64,000 nucleotides of DNA, from NCBI RefSeq assembly GCF_000214825.1, contig NC_015581.1, positions 372,001-436,000 on the forward strand. Direction: 5' to 3'. Below are positions 19,386 to 28,186 of this stretch, one piece after another. The stretch comes from Thiomicrospira cyclica ALM1 (GTDB taxonomy: Bacteria; Pseudomonadota; Gammaproteobacteria; Thiomicrospirales; Thiomicrospiraceae). Below the pieces are notes generated by a model. That model searched no databases, was not told the DNA's origin, and saw only the letters and a program-made list of their open reading frames with translations. Both the position numbers and the translations under genes were made by a program. Numbering within the stretch: the first letter of the stretch is position 1; every line of letters starts with the position of its first letter.

Positions 19386-20180
19386 GTGAAGCAAGTTAAA
19401 TCCAGTGAAAGTAATTATCCTTATGATGATAAATTGGGCCGTGACGACTATGAGGCCATGAAGCGTGATTTGCAAATCGAGTTACTCAAAATGCAAAAGT
19501 GGGTTAAGGAAACCGACCAGCGAATTGTGATGTTGTTTGAAGGGCGCGATGCGGCGGGTAAGGGTGGCACCATTAAGCGGGTGATGGAGCATTTGAATCC
19601 GCGTGGCGCACGAGTGGTGGCCTTGGACAAACCCAATGAGCGTGAAAAAGGTCAGTGGTATTTTCAGCGTTATTTAGAACATATGCCAACGCAAGGCGAA
19701 ATCGTGCTGTTTGACCGGTCTTGGTATAACCGAGCCGGCGTTGAACGGGTGATGGGTTTCGCAACACCGCAACAATATACCCAGTTTATGCACCAGGTGC
19801 CGGAAGTTGAGCGGATGCTGGTTGCCGATGGTGTGATTTTGATGAAGTTTTGGTTTTCGGTTGGGCGCAAAGAGCAGTTACGCCGTTTTACCGGACGTAA
19901 AAATGATCCGTTAAAGCAGTGGAAGTTATCGCCGATGGATTTGGCTTCTTTAGATCGCTGGGACGATTACACCAAGGCCAAAGAGGATATGTTCTTTTAC
20001 ACCAATACCAATCAATGTCCGTGGACGGTGATTAAATCCAATGATAAAAAACGGGCGCGTTTGGCCTGTATGCGTTTTATTTTAAATAGCCTACCCTATG
20101 ATGGCAAAGATGAAGCGGTGGTTGGTGCGCCAGACCCTTTGATATTATCGAGTGGTGATGATATTTTTCAAGACGATTAA
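19386..20180 (+). CDS. ppk2: Polyphosphate kinase 2
   Basis: A P-loop kinase of the PPK2 family that transfers phosphate between polyphosphate and nucleotides. Motifs: Walker A G-R-D-A-A-G-K-G-G-T near residue 55, R-G-A-R-V-V-A-L, and Walker B/lid F-D-R-S-W-Y-N-R-A-G. The length of about 264 residues fits the single-domain class. The GTG at 19386 follows AAGGAG (19375-19380) at good spacing; an in-frame GTG at 19380 overlaps that site and is less likely. A small conserved-looking gene follows by 30 nt. Confidence 0.93.
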   Translation: MKQVKSSESNYPYDDKLGRDDYEAMKRDLQIELLKMQKWVKETDQRIVMLFEGRDAAGKGGTIKRVMEHLNPRGARVVALDKPNEREKGQWYFQRYLEHMPTQGEIVLFDRSWYNRAGVERVMGFATPQQYTQFMHQVPEVERMLVADGVILMKFWFSVGRKEQLRRFTGRKNDPLKQWKLSPMDLASLDRWDDYTKAKEDMFFYTNTNQCPWTVIKSNDKKRARLACMRFILNSLPYDGKDEAVVGAPDPLILSSGDDIFQDD

Positions 20181-20210
20181 TGATGGTGAATGTCCATAAA
20201 GGAATAAATA

Positions 20211-20438
20211 ATGACACTCAAAATGAAAGGTCACGCCAAAGAAGTGGTAGAGCGATTTAAAATTATGCTGGATGCCCCTCAGCTTGAAACGATTACTGAT
20301 GAGCATTTTGCAGAGCTCGAGTTGCTGATTGATGCCGCGATGGAAGTGGTGCATTCCGATGCCTATCATGAGTTTTCAAAAGAGCTAGAAGGTGTTGCGA
20401 AAAAAATGCGCAAGCGCGCCAGCCGCACCGAAGATTAG
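20211..20438 (+). CDS. Small hypothetical protein
   Basis: This is a 75-residue, highly charged, mostly helical protein ending in a Lys/Arg-rich tail (K-K-M-R-K-R-A-S-R). I do not recognise a family. An AAAGGAATAAATA ribosome-binding region precedes the ATG. Its position 30 nt behind ppk2 suggests co-transcription, and its basic tail could bind polyanions such as polyphosphate or nucleic acid (speculative). Confidence 0.65.
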   Translation: MTLKMKGHAKEVVERFKIMLDAPQLETITDEHFAELELLIDAAMEVVHSDAYHEFSKELEGVAKKMRKRASRTED

Positions 20439-20496
20439 TGGGGATTCGGCAGGTCATCGGGTATGATGTTGGGATAATAATAAACAGGAATACATC

Positions 20497-21654
20497 ATGC
20501 TTCGAAAAATCTATCGAAAAGCCAACTCAGGCGTCATTTTCGCCCTAGCAGCAGGCCTGCTAACGACCCCAATAGCGCAAGCGCAATCGCCCTATGAGGA
20601 TGAGTGGTCGCGTGGCTTTAAACACTATGCCTCCCAGTTGGGTGATTCGGCTTTAGCACAATCCATCTTAAACTATGCTTCTCAGCATGAGCGTTTATTA
20701 CAACAGCACGGCTATATTGGTCGAGTGTTGCCGATTCCAGCGATTGAGCAGGTCGCTCCAGGGGTGTTCTTTGTCAAAGGTGCGTTGATGTGGGGCACGC
20801 TGGAAAATTTTGGTTTAAATAACAATATTACCGCGGTTGAGTTGGAGTCCGGTATTTTTGTGTATAACACCGGATCGAATCCTGCGGTTGCCTATAGCTT
20901 TCATCAAAAGTTACAACGCCACACGAGTATGCCGATCAAATGGTTGGCGATTGAAAATTACCAGTCTCATGCCAATTTGGGCGCCAGCTATTGGATGGAT
21001 GTTGGGGTGCGTAATCTTTACAGCGAGCAGGCGGCGGCGGATTTCTGGCAAACGCGTGGCTTTGATCGTGCCGTGCAACGGGTCAGTGAATATGGCCCGT
21101 TGCTGATTCAGCCGGTGCGCAATGTGGCCGATCGCTACACGCGATTTGAAGATCGGTTAATTATTAATGAAGGTAGTGGTGATGAAGTGCATTTGGTCAA
21201 TTTTGGCGGTGGTCATACGCCAACCATGACCGGGGCGTTTATTCCCAGTAAGAATATTTTATTTACCGGCGATTTGGGCTTTGTTGAGCGCTTACCAGGC
21301 CTGCTACATGGTTCGTCATATAGCGAATGGTTAGCGTCGTTTGAGCGCATGGTGGATTATGTGACTACGCATTCGAGTGATCTCGACAATCTACTGGTGA
21401 TTCCTGGTCATGGTGGCGCGACGAATTTGACCGAGTTGACCCGCCAAACCTATGATTATTTTAAAGATTTGGAAGCGGTGGTTAAGCAAGCGATTGCCAA
21501 CGGGGTCGCGCGGCAAGATTTGGCTCAGCACGTGGCTATGCCAGACTATCAGGATCGCCCGATGTATAGCCAGTTGTTTTTACGCAATGCCCTAAGTGTG
21601 TTTGATGAAATCACCACCGGGCAGGTCAGCGATCCTACTCTAGCTGATGAATAG
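20497..21654 (+). CDS. Exported metallo-beta-lactamase-fold protein lacking the HxHxDH motif
   Basis: This 385-residue protein has a signal peptide (about residues 1-29, ending A-Q-A). The fold is indicated by G-G-G-H-T-P-T-M-T, F-T-G-D-L-G-F and V-I-P-G-H-G-G, which are the second-half metal ligands. The place of the first-half H-x-H-x-D-H reads N-Y-Q-S-H-A-N-L-G, so the usual Zn1 ligands are missing. It resembles SoxH/quinoprotein-relay MBL proteins seen in sulfur oxidisers, but activity cannot be assumed. Its stop abuts the convergent dsrE stop with no gap. Confidence 0.8.
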   Translation: MLRKIYRKANSGVIFALAAGLLTTPIAQAQSPYEDEWSRGFKHYASQLGDSALAQSILNYASQHERLLQQHGYIGRVLPIPAIEQVAPGVFFVKGALMWGTLENFGLNNNITAVELESGIFVYNTGSNPAVAYSFHQKLQRHTSMPIKWLAIENYQSHANLGASYWMDVGVRNLYSEQAAADFWQTRGFDRAVQRVSEYGPLLIQPVRNVADRYTRFEDRLIINEGSGDEVHLVNFGGGHTPTMTGAFIPSKNILFTGDLGFVERLPGLLHGSSYSEWLASFERMVDYVTTHSSDLDNLLVIPGHGGATNLTELTRQTYDYFKDLEAVVKQAIANGVARQDLAQHVAMPDYQDRPMYSQLFLRNALSVFDEITTGQVSDPTLADE

Positions 21655-22179
21655 CTAGATAAACAAGCTTTGTTGTCGGGCTGAGTCAGCGAGATAGCTG
21701 GCCGCTCCGGCAAATTCAATGCCGCTAATTAAATCCTCGGCTTTAAATCCTAATAGCTCCATGCTCATTTGGCAGGCGGTCATTTTAACGCCCAGGTCTA
21801 AACACAATTCGCGCATTTCTTCAAAGGGCAGTTGGCCGTGGCTGGCCAATTGTTGTTTAAACGCCCAGGTGGCTAGGCGGGTCATGCCGGGTAGCGCCCA
21901 AAGCAAGTCCGGGGTGTAGCCGCGCCAATCTATGGCTTTAAAACCTGCCGAGCCAATCGGTGAGCGAATCGGCATGGCGGGATTGCCAACTGGCGAAACG
22001 AGTAAACTGCGCGTGTCTTTGAGCAGGCAACGGATGCCGTAGTAGCTAAAGAAAATATGCGCTTCTTGGTCCAGTGTGCGAGCCGTGCTGGTAAGAATCA
22101 GACTCGGGTAAGCCCAATCCAGCGAGCCTTTGGTTTGAATAATTGTCAGTTGTTCACGTTGGTCTTGTTGCTCGGTCAT
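21655..22179 (-). CDS. DsrE2-like sulfur-carrier family protein
   Basis: This 174-residue DsrE/DsrF/DrsH-like protein has the family Cys in M-T-A-C-Q-M-S-M-E-L-L-G and the following G-A-A-S-Y-L-A-D. DsrE2 proteins bind thiosulfate or persulfide sulfur and pass it on in sulfur oxidation. The ATG at 22179 has AAGGA upstream and leaves 10 nt to yeeE. The longer open frame to 22233 would overlap yeeE. The pairing with a YeeE transporter suggests it accepts imported sulfur. Confidence 0.85.
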   Translation of the reverse strand: MTEQQDQREQLTIIQTKGSLDWAYPSLILTSTARTLDQEAHIFFSYYGIRCLLKDTRSLLVSPVGNPAMPIRSPIGSAGFKAIDWRGYTPDLLWALPGMTRLATWAFKQQLASHGQLPFEEMRELCLDLGVKMTACQMSMELLGFKAEDLISGIEFAGAASYLADSARQQSLFI

Positions 22180-22189
22180 CTGAGTATCC

Positions 22190-23413
22190 TTATGATGGTT
22201 GGCGGGCGTGTCGATTAAGCCAAAGTAAAGCAAGCCAATTGCCTAACAGGGCGGCGAATAACCAGAGCCAGCCATGCAAGCTCCCCGAGGCAATGCCGCT
22301 AAACAGTGCGCCAATATTGCAGCCATAAGAGAGCATCGCGCCTAGGCCCATTAAAAAGCCACCGAGGGCATAATAACCAATGGGTTGTTGTCCTGCGGGT
22401 AAACTGTTAACCGGTTTGGGTTGAAATAACGTAACGACCAGCGCACCGAGTATCACCCCAAGCGTGGTCATGCTGACGGAATCTAACCATACTGGCCGAG
22501 CCACGCGGTCTTGATAATGCCCAGCAATTTCCCAAAATGACCAATCGAATAATGTCCAGCCGGTATGCAGTTCCCACCATTCGGCCAACTTAAATGGCCA
22601 AAGTGCAAAGACCGACGCCACTGACCAGGGCTGGCCAGCCAAAATAAAAATGAGCATACTCAGTCCAGCCAGCAGCAGACCTGCTAAGACTAGTTGTCCG
22701 GCACGTTTGGGGTTGTCATAGCCTTGAGCGCCCAATTTGCGTTCCCAGCTGAGCAGTTGGGTGAGTTGTTGGGTGCGGTGGCGTTCGTAGCGGATTAGCA
22801 AGGCATAAAGTCCAGCGAGTATCAGCAGGCTGATAACCAGGCCTGCTAAGCCCGCATCGCGAGTAAAGGACCAGGGTGTTATTACTGGCCACGCATCCCA
22901 ATAACCGAAGGTATAGGCTGCAAATACGCCACCAATAAACATCATTACTAAAGCTACCAAGGGTAAGGCTTGTAATTGGCCCACCCGATTCAGCGTGCCG
23001 GAGGAACAATTACTGGCCAGTTGCATACCGATACCAAACAAAAATGCCCCCAAAATGACCGACCAACCGGCGGGGCGAATCAGACCCTGAAAGGGGGTAT
23101 CGCCCATCTGTCCTAGCCAAATCAGCGGGCTGAACAACAACAGCGCGGCCGCCAGCATAATCACCTGTGCTCGTGCGCCGAGTGTGTTGCCTTCTAAAAT
23201 CGATTTGCGCCAACTGCTACTAAAACCAAATACAAAGTAATTTAAGGTCGCGCCTAAGCCCATGCCTATCATCAGCAGGCCGGCTGACACCCAAGCACCC
23301 TGCAAAGTTAGCCAGATTAATACGAGTGATATCAAGCTTACAAAGCCGACTAAACTGATTTGGCGTCCTAGGCTATAGTGCAAGCGCCATTTCGAAATTA
23401 CGTTAGCTAACAT
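22190..23413 (-). CDS. YeeE/YedE-family sulfur (thiosulfate) transporter
   Basis: This 407-residue integral membrane protein has about ten hydrophobic helices and two YeeE repeats. Each repeat carries a conserved Cys: A-S-N-C-S-S-G-T-L in the first and S-Y-G-C-N-I-G-A-L in the second. In the family (TsuA type), such Cys residues pass thiosulfate through the membrane. It overlaps arsR by 7 nt and is followed by dsrE2, so arsR-yeeE-dsrE2 is one operon. Confidence 0.88.
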   Translation of the reverse strand: MLANVISKWRLHYSLGRQISLVGFVSLISLVLIWLTLQGAWVSAGLLMIGMGLGATLNYFVFGFSSSWRKSILEGNTLGARAQVIMLAAALLLFSPLIWLGQMGDTPFQGLIRPAGWSVILGAFLFGIGMQLASNCSSGTLNRVGQLQALPLVALVMMFIGGVFAAYTFGYWDAWPVITPWSFTRDAGLAGLVISLLILAGLYALLIRYERHRTQQLTQLLSWERKLGAQGYDNPKRAGQLVLAGLLLAGLSMLIFILAGQPWSVASVFALWPFKLAEWWELHTGWTLFDWSFWEIAGHYQDRVARPVWLDSVSMTTLGVILGALVVTLFQPKPVNSLPAGQQPIGYYALGGFLMGLGAMLSYGCNIGALFSGIASGSLHGWLWLFAALLGNWLALLWLNRHARQPS

Positions 23414-23742
23414 ACCGGTTGGCTCAGACGGGAAAAATCGGCGGCGAAGTCAGGATGTGTTTGCCAAGCATCTAGCCAGGTTTCAATGGGCAGTGGTAAG
23501 GGCAAAACCAGCTGATAGTGCATCCATGCTCCATGGCGATTAGCCGTGACCCAACCGTGACGTTTTAGATAGGCCAAATGGCGTGATACGAGACTTTGCC
23601 CCAATTTGGTCGCGCTAACTAATTCACAGACGCACAAGCTTGGTTGACTGGCTAAAAGCGTTAGCAAGCGCAGGCGCACCGGGTCACTGAGTACTTTGCC
23701 GTGCGCCGCCAATTGCTGTAAAGCTAGCTTAGATGTTGTCAT
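23407..23742 (-). CDS. arsR: ArsR-family transcriptional repressor
   Basis: This is a 111-residue winged-helix protein with the L-S-D-P-V-R-L-R-L-L start and a helix-turn-helix around S-L-V-S-R-H-L-A-Y-L. The L-C-V-C-E-L motif has the two Cys of the classic As(III)-sensing site of ArsR. It is divergent from the GAPDH-arsJ pair across 152 nt, and probably controls both that pair and its own operon with yeeE and dsrE2. A sulfane-sulfur-sensing role cannot be excluded. Confidence 0.9.
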   Translation of the reverse strand: MTTSKLALQQLAAHGKVLSDPVRLRLLTLLASQPSLCVCELVSATKLGQSLVSRHLAYLKRHGWVTANRHGAWMHYQLVLPLPLPIETWLDAWQTHPDFAADFSRLSQPVC

Positions 23743-23894
23743 AAAAATGCAACCCGTAGATTGGTTAAATCGGTTAATATTTGTTTAGGCATATATGGAT
23801 TGCTTGCTCGCTTGAGTTGTCTTTTTATTAATTATAGCGAAGCCCAGGCAGTCAAACCAACTTATCACAAATTAAAACTTCGGAAAGGACACAT
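23743..23894. promoter_or_regulatory. Divergent arsR / GAPDH-arsJ control region
   Basis: This 152-nt AT-rich region separates the two divergent operons. It contains a direct repeat GGTTAA-N3-GGTTAA on the + strand at about 23761-23775 and an AATTATAG element near 23830 that may belong to the rightward promoter. The GAPDH gene has an AAAGGA ribosome binding site. I cannot define the ArsR operator with certainty. Confidence 0.4.
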
Positions 23895-24917
23895 ATGACA
23901 ATTCGTGTTGCAATTAATGGCTTTGGACGTATGGGGCGTTTAGCCTTGCGGGATTTAATCGAAATCAACGATGTTGAAGTGGTGCACATTAATGAAACCG
24001 CTTGTGACGCGGCCAGTTCGGCGCACTTGATGAATTTTGATTCCGCGCACGGGCGCTGGTGGCATGAAGCCAAGCCGAGTGCCGATGGCCAGTCGATTGA
24101 AGTGGCGGGGCAGGTGATTGGCTATTCGATGAACAAGGCGATTGAAGATACCGCTTGGGGTGAAATGGCATTGGATGTGGTGCTGGAAGCGACCGGTAAA
24201 TTTAGAACCCTGGCCAGCTTGCAAGCCTATTTAGATCAGGGCGTTAAGCAGGTGGTTGTTGCGGCACCGATGAAGGAAGGCATTAAAAACATTGTGATGG
24301 GCATTAACGATGATATTTTTGTGCCCGGACAAGATCCGATTATTACCGGTGCATCCTGTACCACCAATTGCATTGCGCCAGTCATTAAGGTGCTGCATGA
24401 ACAGATTGGTATTAAACACGGCACCATTACCACCATGCATAATCTCACCAATACCCAAAAGGTGGTAGACCATGGTCATGCCGATTTACGTCGCGCTCGC
24501 GCCAGTTTTCAATCGCTAATTCCCACCACCACCGGCTCGGCAACCGCAATTGGCACAATTTTTCCGGAGCTTAACGGCAAATTAAATGGCCTGGCGGTGC
24601 GGGTGCCATTTATGAACGCCTCGCTAACCGATTTGGTGATGGAGATGGATCGTGACACCAGTGTGGCGGAGGTCAATGGCCTGTTTGAGCAAGCCTCACA
24701 AAGTTATTTACAAGGGATTTTAGGTCTTGAAATGCGCCCTTTAGTATCGGCAGATTATGAGGGTGAGCGTTGCTCGTCGGTGATCGATGGCTTATCTACC
24801 CTGGTAGTCAATGGCACTCAAGTAAAGGTGTTGGCTTGGTATGACAACGAAGTCGGCTATGTCGCGCGTTGGGTGGAATTGGCGATTAAAGCCGCCAAAT
24901 TGAACCAGGCCTGCTAA
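23895..24917 (+). CDS. ArsJ-associated glyceraldehyde-3-phosphate dehydrogenase
   Basis: This 340-residue type I GAPDH starts with I-N-G-F-G-R-M-G-R. The catalytic Cys lies in G-A-S-C-T-T-N-C-I-A-P and the C-terminus has W-Y-D-N-E-V-G-Y. Next to arsJ, this paralogue uses arsenate instead of phosphate to form 1-arseno-3-phosphoglycerate, the ArsJ substrate. The S-S-A-H-L-M-N-F-D-S-A-H-G-R-W segment is typical of the ArsJ-linked group. Its stop overlaps the arsJ start (TAATG). Confidence 0.92.
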   Translation: MTIRVAINGFGRMGRLALRDLIEINDVEVVHINETACDAASSAHLMNFDSAHGRWWHEAKPSADGQSIEVAGQVIGYSMNKAIEDTAWGEMALDVVLEATGKFRTLASLQAYLDQGVKQVVVAAPMKEGIKNIVMGINDDIFVPGQDPIITGASCTTNCIAPVIKVLHEQIGIKHGTITTMHNLTNTQKVVDHGHADLRRARASFQSLIPTTTGSATAIGTIFPELNGKLNGLAVRVPFMNASLTDLVMEMDRDTSVAEVNGLFEQASQSYLQGILGLEMRPLVSADYEGERCSSVIDGLSTLVVNGTQVKVLAWYDNEVGYVARWVELAIKAAKLNQAC

Positions 24918-26119
24918 TGAGTCCCTTGCAACAATATGGCCTAGTAACCGGTAATTACTGGGCCTTCACCATTACCGATGGCGCGCTGCGGATGTTGGTG
25001 GTGCTGTATTTTTGGCAGTTGGGTTACAGCCCGCTAGAAATCGCGTTGCTGTTTTTGTTTTATGAGTTTTTTGGCATCGTCACCAATCTCGTCGGCGGCT
25101 GGTTAGGCGCACGCTGGGGTTTGAATGTCACCATGAACATTGGCTTGGCGTTGCAGGTGGGCGCTTTGCTGATGTTGACCGTACCTGCTGAATGGCTCGG
25201 TGTGGTTTATGTGATGATTGCGCAGGCCTTGTCGGGCATTGCGAAAGACTTAAATAAAATGAGTGCCAAAAGCGCGATTAAGAATCTCGCTTCCGATCAA
25301 TCCGGCCAGCTTTATCGCTGGGTGACGCTGTTAACCGGCTCTAAAAATGCTTTGAAAGGGGTGGGTTTTTTTGTGGGCGCGCTGTTGTTAGCTTGGGTCG
25401 GTTTTGCGGTCGCTATGTGGATTATGGCGAGTGTACTGACAGTGTTTTTAGTGATTTCCATGTTGCTGTTGGATGGGCGGCTGGGCAAAGCCAAAAACAA
25501 GCCAAAGTTTGATGAAATGTTTGCTAAGAATCCCCAGCTTAATTGGCTGTCAGGCGCGCGGTTTTTCTTGTTCGGTGCCCGCGATGTTTGGTTTGTAGTT
25601 GCTTTACCGGTGTTTTTGGTGTCGGTATTAGAATGGAGTCACACCTATGTGGGTGCCTATTTGGCGCTCTGGGTGATCGGCTATGGGATCGTGCAAGCCT
25701 TATCACCGAAACTGACCGGCTGGAAATCGGGTAAAAATCCCAGTGCCGGTACCGCACGATTGTTAGCGCTGAGTTTGGCTGGCGTACCGCTGGTGATGGC
25801 TTTGCTGCTAGATTGGGCGCCACAAACGGTCATCGTCGTTGGGCTATTGATATTTGGGGTGTTGTTTGCGCTCAATTCAGCGGTGCATTCCTATTTAATC
25901 GTGTCGATTGCGAGTCACGATGGCACGTCTAAAGATGTCGGTTTTTATTACATGGCCAATGCGGCTGGCCGTTTGGTTGGAACCCTGTTATCCGGTTATG
26001 TGTATCAGGTAGCGGGAATGGAAGCCTGTTTAGCGATTTCGGCGCTGTTTGTGTTAATAGCAGGCCTGGTGGTAATTAAGATGGATGTTAAAAAGCCTGA
26101 TGTAAATAAGCCTGCTTGA
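24917..26119 (+). CDS. arsJ: Organoarsenical efflux MFS transporter ArsJ
   Basis: This 400-residue major facilitator protein with about twelve helices has the ArsJ-typical N-terminus G-N-Y-W-A-F-T-I-T-D-G-A-L-R-M-L. It exports 1-arseno-3-phosphoglycerate, which then breaks down to arsenate outside, giving arsenate resistance with the upstream GAPDH. It is translationally coupled to that gene. It ends 13 nt before the convergent HprK-related kinase gene. Confidence 0.93.
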   Translation: MSPLQQYGLVTGNYWAFTITDGALRMLVVLYFWQLGYSPLEIALLFLFYEFFGIVTNLVGGWLGARWGLNVTMNIGLALQVGALLMLTVPAEWLGVVYVMIAQALSGIAKDLNKMSAKSAIKNLASDQSGQLYRWVTLLTGSKNALKGVGFFVGALLLAWVGFAVAMWIMASVLTVFLVISMLLLDGRLGKAKNKPKFDEMFAKNPQLNWLSGARFFLFGARDVWFVVALPVFLVSVLEWSHTYVGAYLALWVIGYGIVQALSPKLTGWKSGKNPSAGTARLLALSLAGVPLVMALLLDWAPQTVIVVGLLIFGVLFALNSAVHSYLIVSIASHDGTSKDVGFYYMANAAGRLVGTLLSGYVYQVAGMEACLAISALFVLIAGLVVIKMDVKKPDVNKPA

Positions 26120-26132
26120 TTATGTGGGTTGG

Positions 26133-27254
26133 CTAATGTTGGTTGGCTATGAAGGTATCAATCGCGACTTTGGCGGCATCAAAATCAACCTTGCCGGTTA
26201 AGCGCAGGATGGTGCCGTTTTGCAATAGCTGTAAATAATCTTGTGGATTAGGACTTTGCGCTTGTGTGGGCGTTCTACCTTGTGCGTCTTGGTAAAACGG
26301 GCCGGCGGGTTTCATAATCGCCGATAGATATTTCGGTTCGGCGTGGATATTGAGCGGTACCAATTGCGTCGGTTCGCTGGAGTTCGTCTGCCAATCCAAA
26401 ATAATCAGTAGATCAAGCGCGGTGCTAGTCTGATAGGGTTGCTTTGGAAAGTGTCTAGCCACCATGACGTCGTATTTTTCTTCCAGCGCACGCAATGCCG
26501 ACTCGCTTAGTGCCGCATAAGGCTCTGGATCGGGCAAAATGCCGCTTAACGCGGGGTTGTTGAGTAGCGTGCCTGGGTTAACCCGGGGTTGTTTCGGAAT
26601 GCCGTAACAAGTGATTGGGTTTTCACTCGAATTTTGTTGATGACAACGTTGCAACACAACGCGGTCGTTGCTAATAAAGGCATCGCCTTCGCGCAGCAGA
26701 TGCAACATGAGTGTAGATTTACCCCCACCTGAAAATCCAGCAATAGCAATGCCGTAATTGCGGTAGTGCAAGGCGGCACAATGCCCGAGTAAGGCGCTGT
26801 TATCACAGCTACTTTGATTCAACCGCCAGCTCAGATACTGGCTGAGAATAAAATTAATCACTTGATTAGGATGGGCCAACAAGTCACCCAGTGCGCGTAG
26901 CTGGGTGGGATGTTGCCAAAAGATTAATCCTGTGCGCACCTTGTAGATTAAACGATCATTGGGACTGAGATCATAAATGGCTTCTTTTCGCCCTTGTTTG
27001 CCAGGCTCGCGTTGCCAATCCTGCCAGGGTAAGGCATAAAGCTGAGCCAGCTGATGGGCAGGGCGGCAATGCAGGGTTAGAATGGCTGCATAATCTTGTT
27101 GCAGGTAGGCAAGTATCGCCTGTTGGTCATCGCTGACTAATCCGCCAAAATATTCGGCGAGTAGCGCCGGTAATTCAGGGTCATAGCTGTGAATTAACAA
27201 CTGCCAGTCATTAAGGCTAATCAGTTGGGTTTTAGGGGTGTTCGTTATCGTCAT
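26133..27254 (-). CDS. HprK-related kinase (GAK-system HprK-B type)
   Basis: This 373-residue protein has a P-loop A-G-F-S-G-G-G-K-S-T near residue 175, followed by F-I-S-N-D-R-V-V-L, as in HPr-kinase-like proteins. There is no HPr or PTS gene nearby. It resembles the HprK-related kinase B family described for GAK (grasp and kinase) gene sets. It is the last of four same-strand genes, with 8 nt to the ATP-grasp gene. Substrate unknown; a protein or peptide kinase is inferred. Confidence 0.8.
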   Translation of the reverse strand: MTITNTPKTQLISLNDWQLLIHSYDPELPALLAEYFGGLVSDDQQAILAYLQQDYAAILTLHCRPAHQLAQLYALPWQDWQREPGKQGRKEAIYDLSPNDRLIYKVRTGLIFWQHPTQLRALGDLLAHPNQVINFILSQYLSWRLNQSSCDNSALLGHCAALHYRNYGIAIAGFSGGGKSTLMLHLLREGDAFISNDRVVLQRCHQQNSSENPITCYGIPKQPRVNPGTLLNNPALSGILPDPEPYAALSESALRALEEKYDVMVARHFPKQPYQTSTALDLLIILDWQTNSSEPTQLVPLNIHAEPKYLSAIMKPAGPFYQDAQGRTPTQAQSPNPQDYLQLLQNGTILRLTGKVDFDAAKVAIDTFIANQH

Positions 27255-27262
27255 GCGGTCAG

Positions 27263-28186
27263 CTATTTTGTTGCTTGCAGTTGTTGAATAACATAGTCGG
27301 CATATCGCTCGGCGATATTGATACCTAGCGCATCGTAAGCGCCTTTAAAGCCGCCAAATGCAGAGACTTCAAAGCACATAGGTCCATCGGCTGTTTCGGC
27401 CATATCCACGGTGGTGAAATCTAATTTGAACACGGCTTGCGCGCGCTCTGCTATGGCTAGCGTTTCAGCTTGGGGTTCAGCTGGGGCATATTTGCCGCCG
27501 GTTTCTGTGCTGGTTGTCCAAGCGTGTTTTTGATTCACTCGCGCATAGGTGCCCTGGTATTGGCCGCCTAAAAACATCAAGCCTAAGTCTTGATTGGGCA
27601 AATGGATTTTTTGTTGGATATAAAAAAAACCCTGTTCTTTTTGAAAATCGAACAATTGTTCGCGTAATTTTTTAAGAGGCGTTTGTGCTGATAATAAAAC
27701 CATGCCCTTCGCTTTAGTTGAAAATAACGGCTTTAGAATGACCTCTCCAAGGCTGTGTACCGCCTCTAAAGCCGCATCAAGATTTTCAGTGACCAGGGTT
27801 TGTGGCATGGGTATATCCGCTTGGCGTAATGCCACTGTACAACTGAGACGATCAACCAGACGGATAATTTTTTCGGCAGACGAGAAAACCTTAACCCCTT
27901 GTGCTTCAGCAATCCGTAGCATTTCTAAACGATCAATCATGCCAGGGTGATAACGGGTAGCGGCTTTTTTAATCACTAGGGCATCCAGCTCAGTTAGATC
28001 TTGTCCGCGATAGATTAAGCGGTTGTTTGTTAGATCGGCCGATACCTCGCCTAAATCAATAATAAGCTTAAACCCGGTATGTGCCGCCAGCGCGTCAGCA
28101 AGTAGCTCACTAGACCATTTGCCCGGAATGCCTACGACGGCAATTTTTAAATCACGGTGTCGTGGTGAGAGCTTAGTAGGGACCAT
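27263..28186 (-). CDS. RimK-like ATP-grasp ligase (GAK-system type)
   Basis: This 307-residue ATP-grasp protein has D-R-L-S-C-T-V-A-L-R, V-I-L-K-P-L-F-S-T-K-A-K-G-M (nucleotide lysine and glycine-rich loop), the Y-I-Q-Q-K hinge and a C-terminal C-F-E-V-S-A-F-G-G-F Mg-binding segment. Such enzymes join a carboxylate to an amine using ATP, often adding residues to peptides or cofactors. It overlaps the upstream kinase gene by 14 nt. The product is unknown. Confidence 0.83.
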   Translation of the reverse strand: MVPTKLSPRHRDLKIAVVGIPGKWSSELLADALAAHTGFKLIIDLGEVSADLTNNRLIYRGQDLTELDALVIKKAATRYHPGMIDRLEMLRIAEAQGVKVFSSAEKIIRLVDRLSCTVALRQADIPMPQTLVTENLDAALEAVHSLGEVILKPLFSTKAKGMVLLSAQTPLKKLREQLFDFQKEQGFFYIQQKIHLPNQDLGLMFLGGQYQGTYARVNQKHAWTTSTETGGKYAPAEPQAETLAIAERAQAVFKLDFTTVDMAETADGPMCFEVSAFGGFKGAYDALGINIAERYADYVIQQLQATK

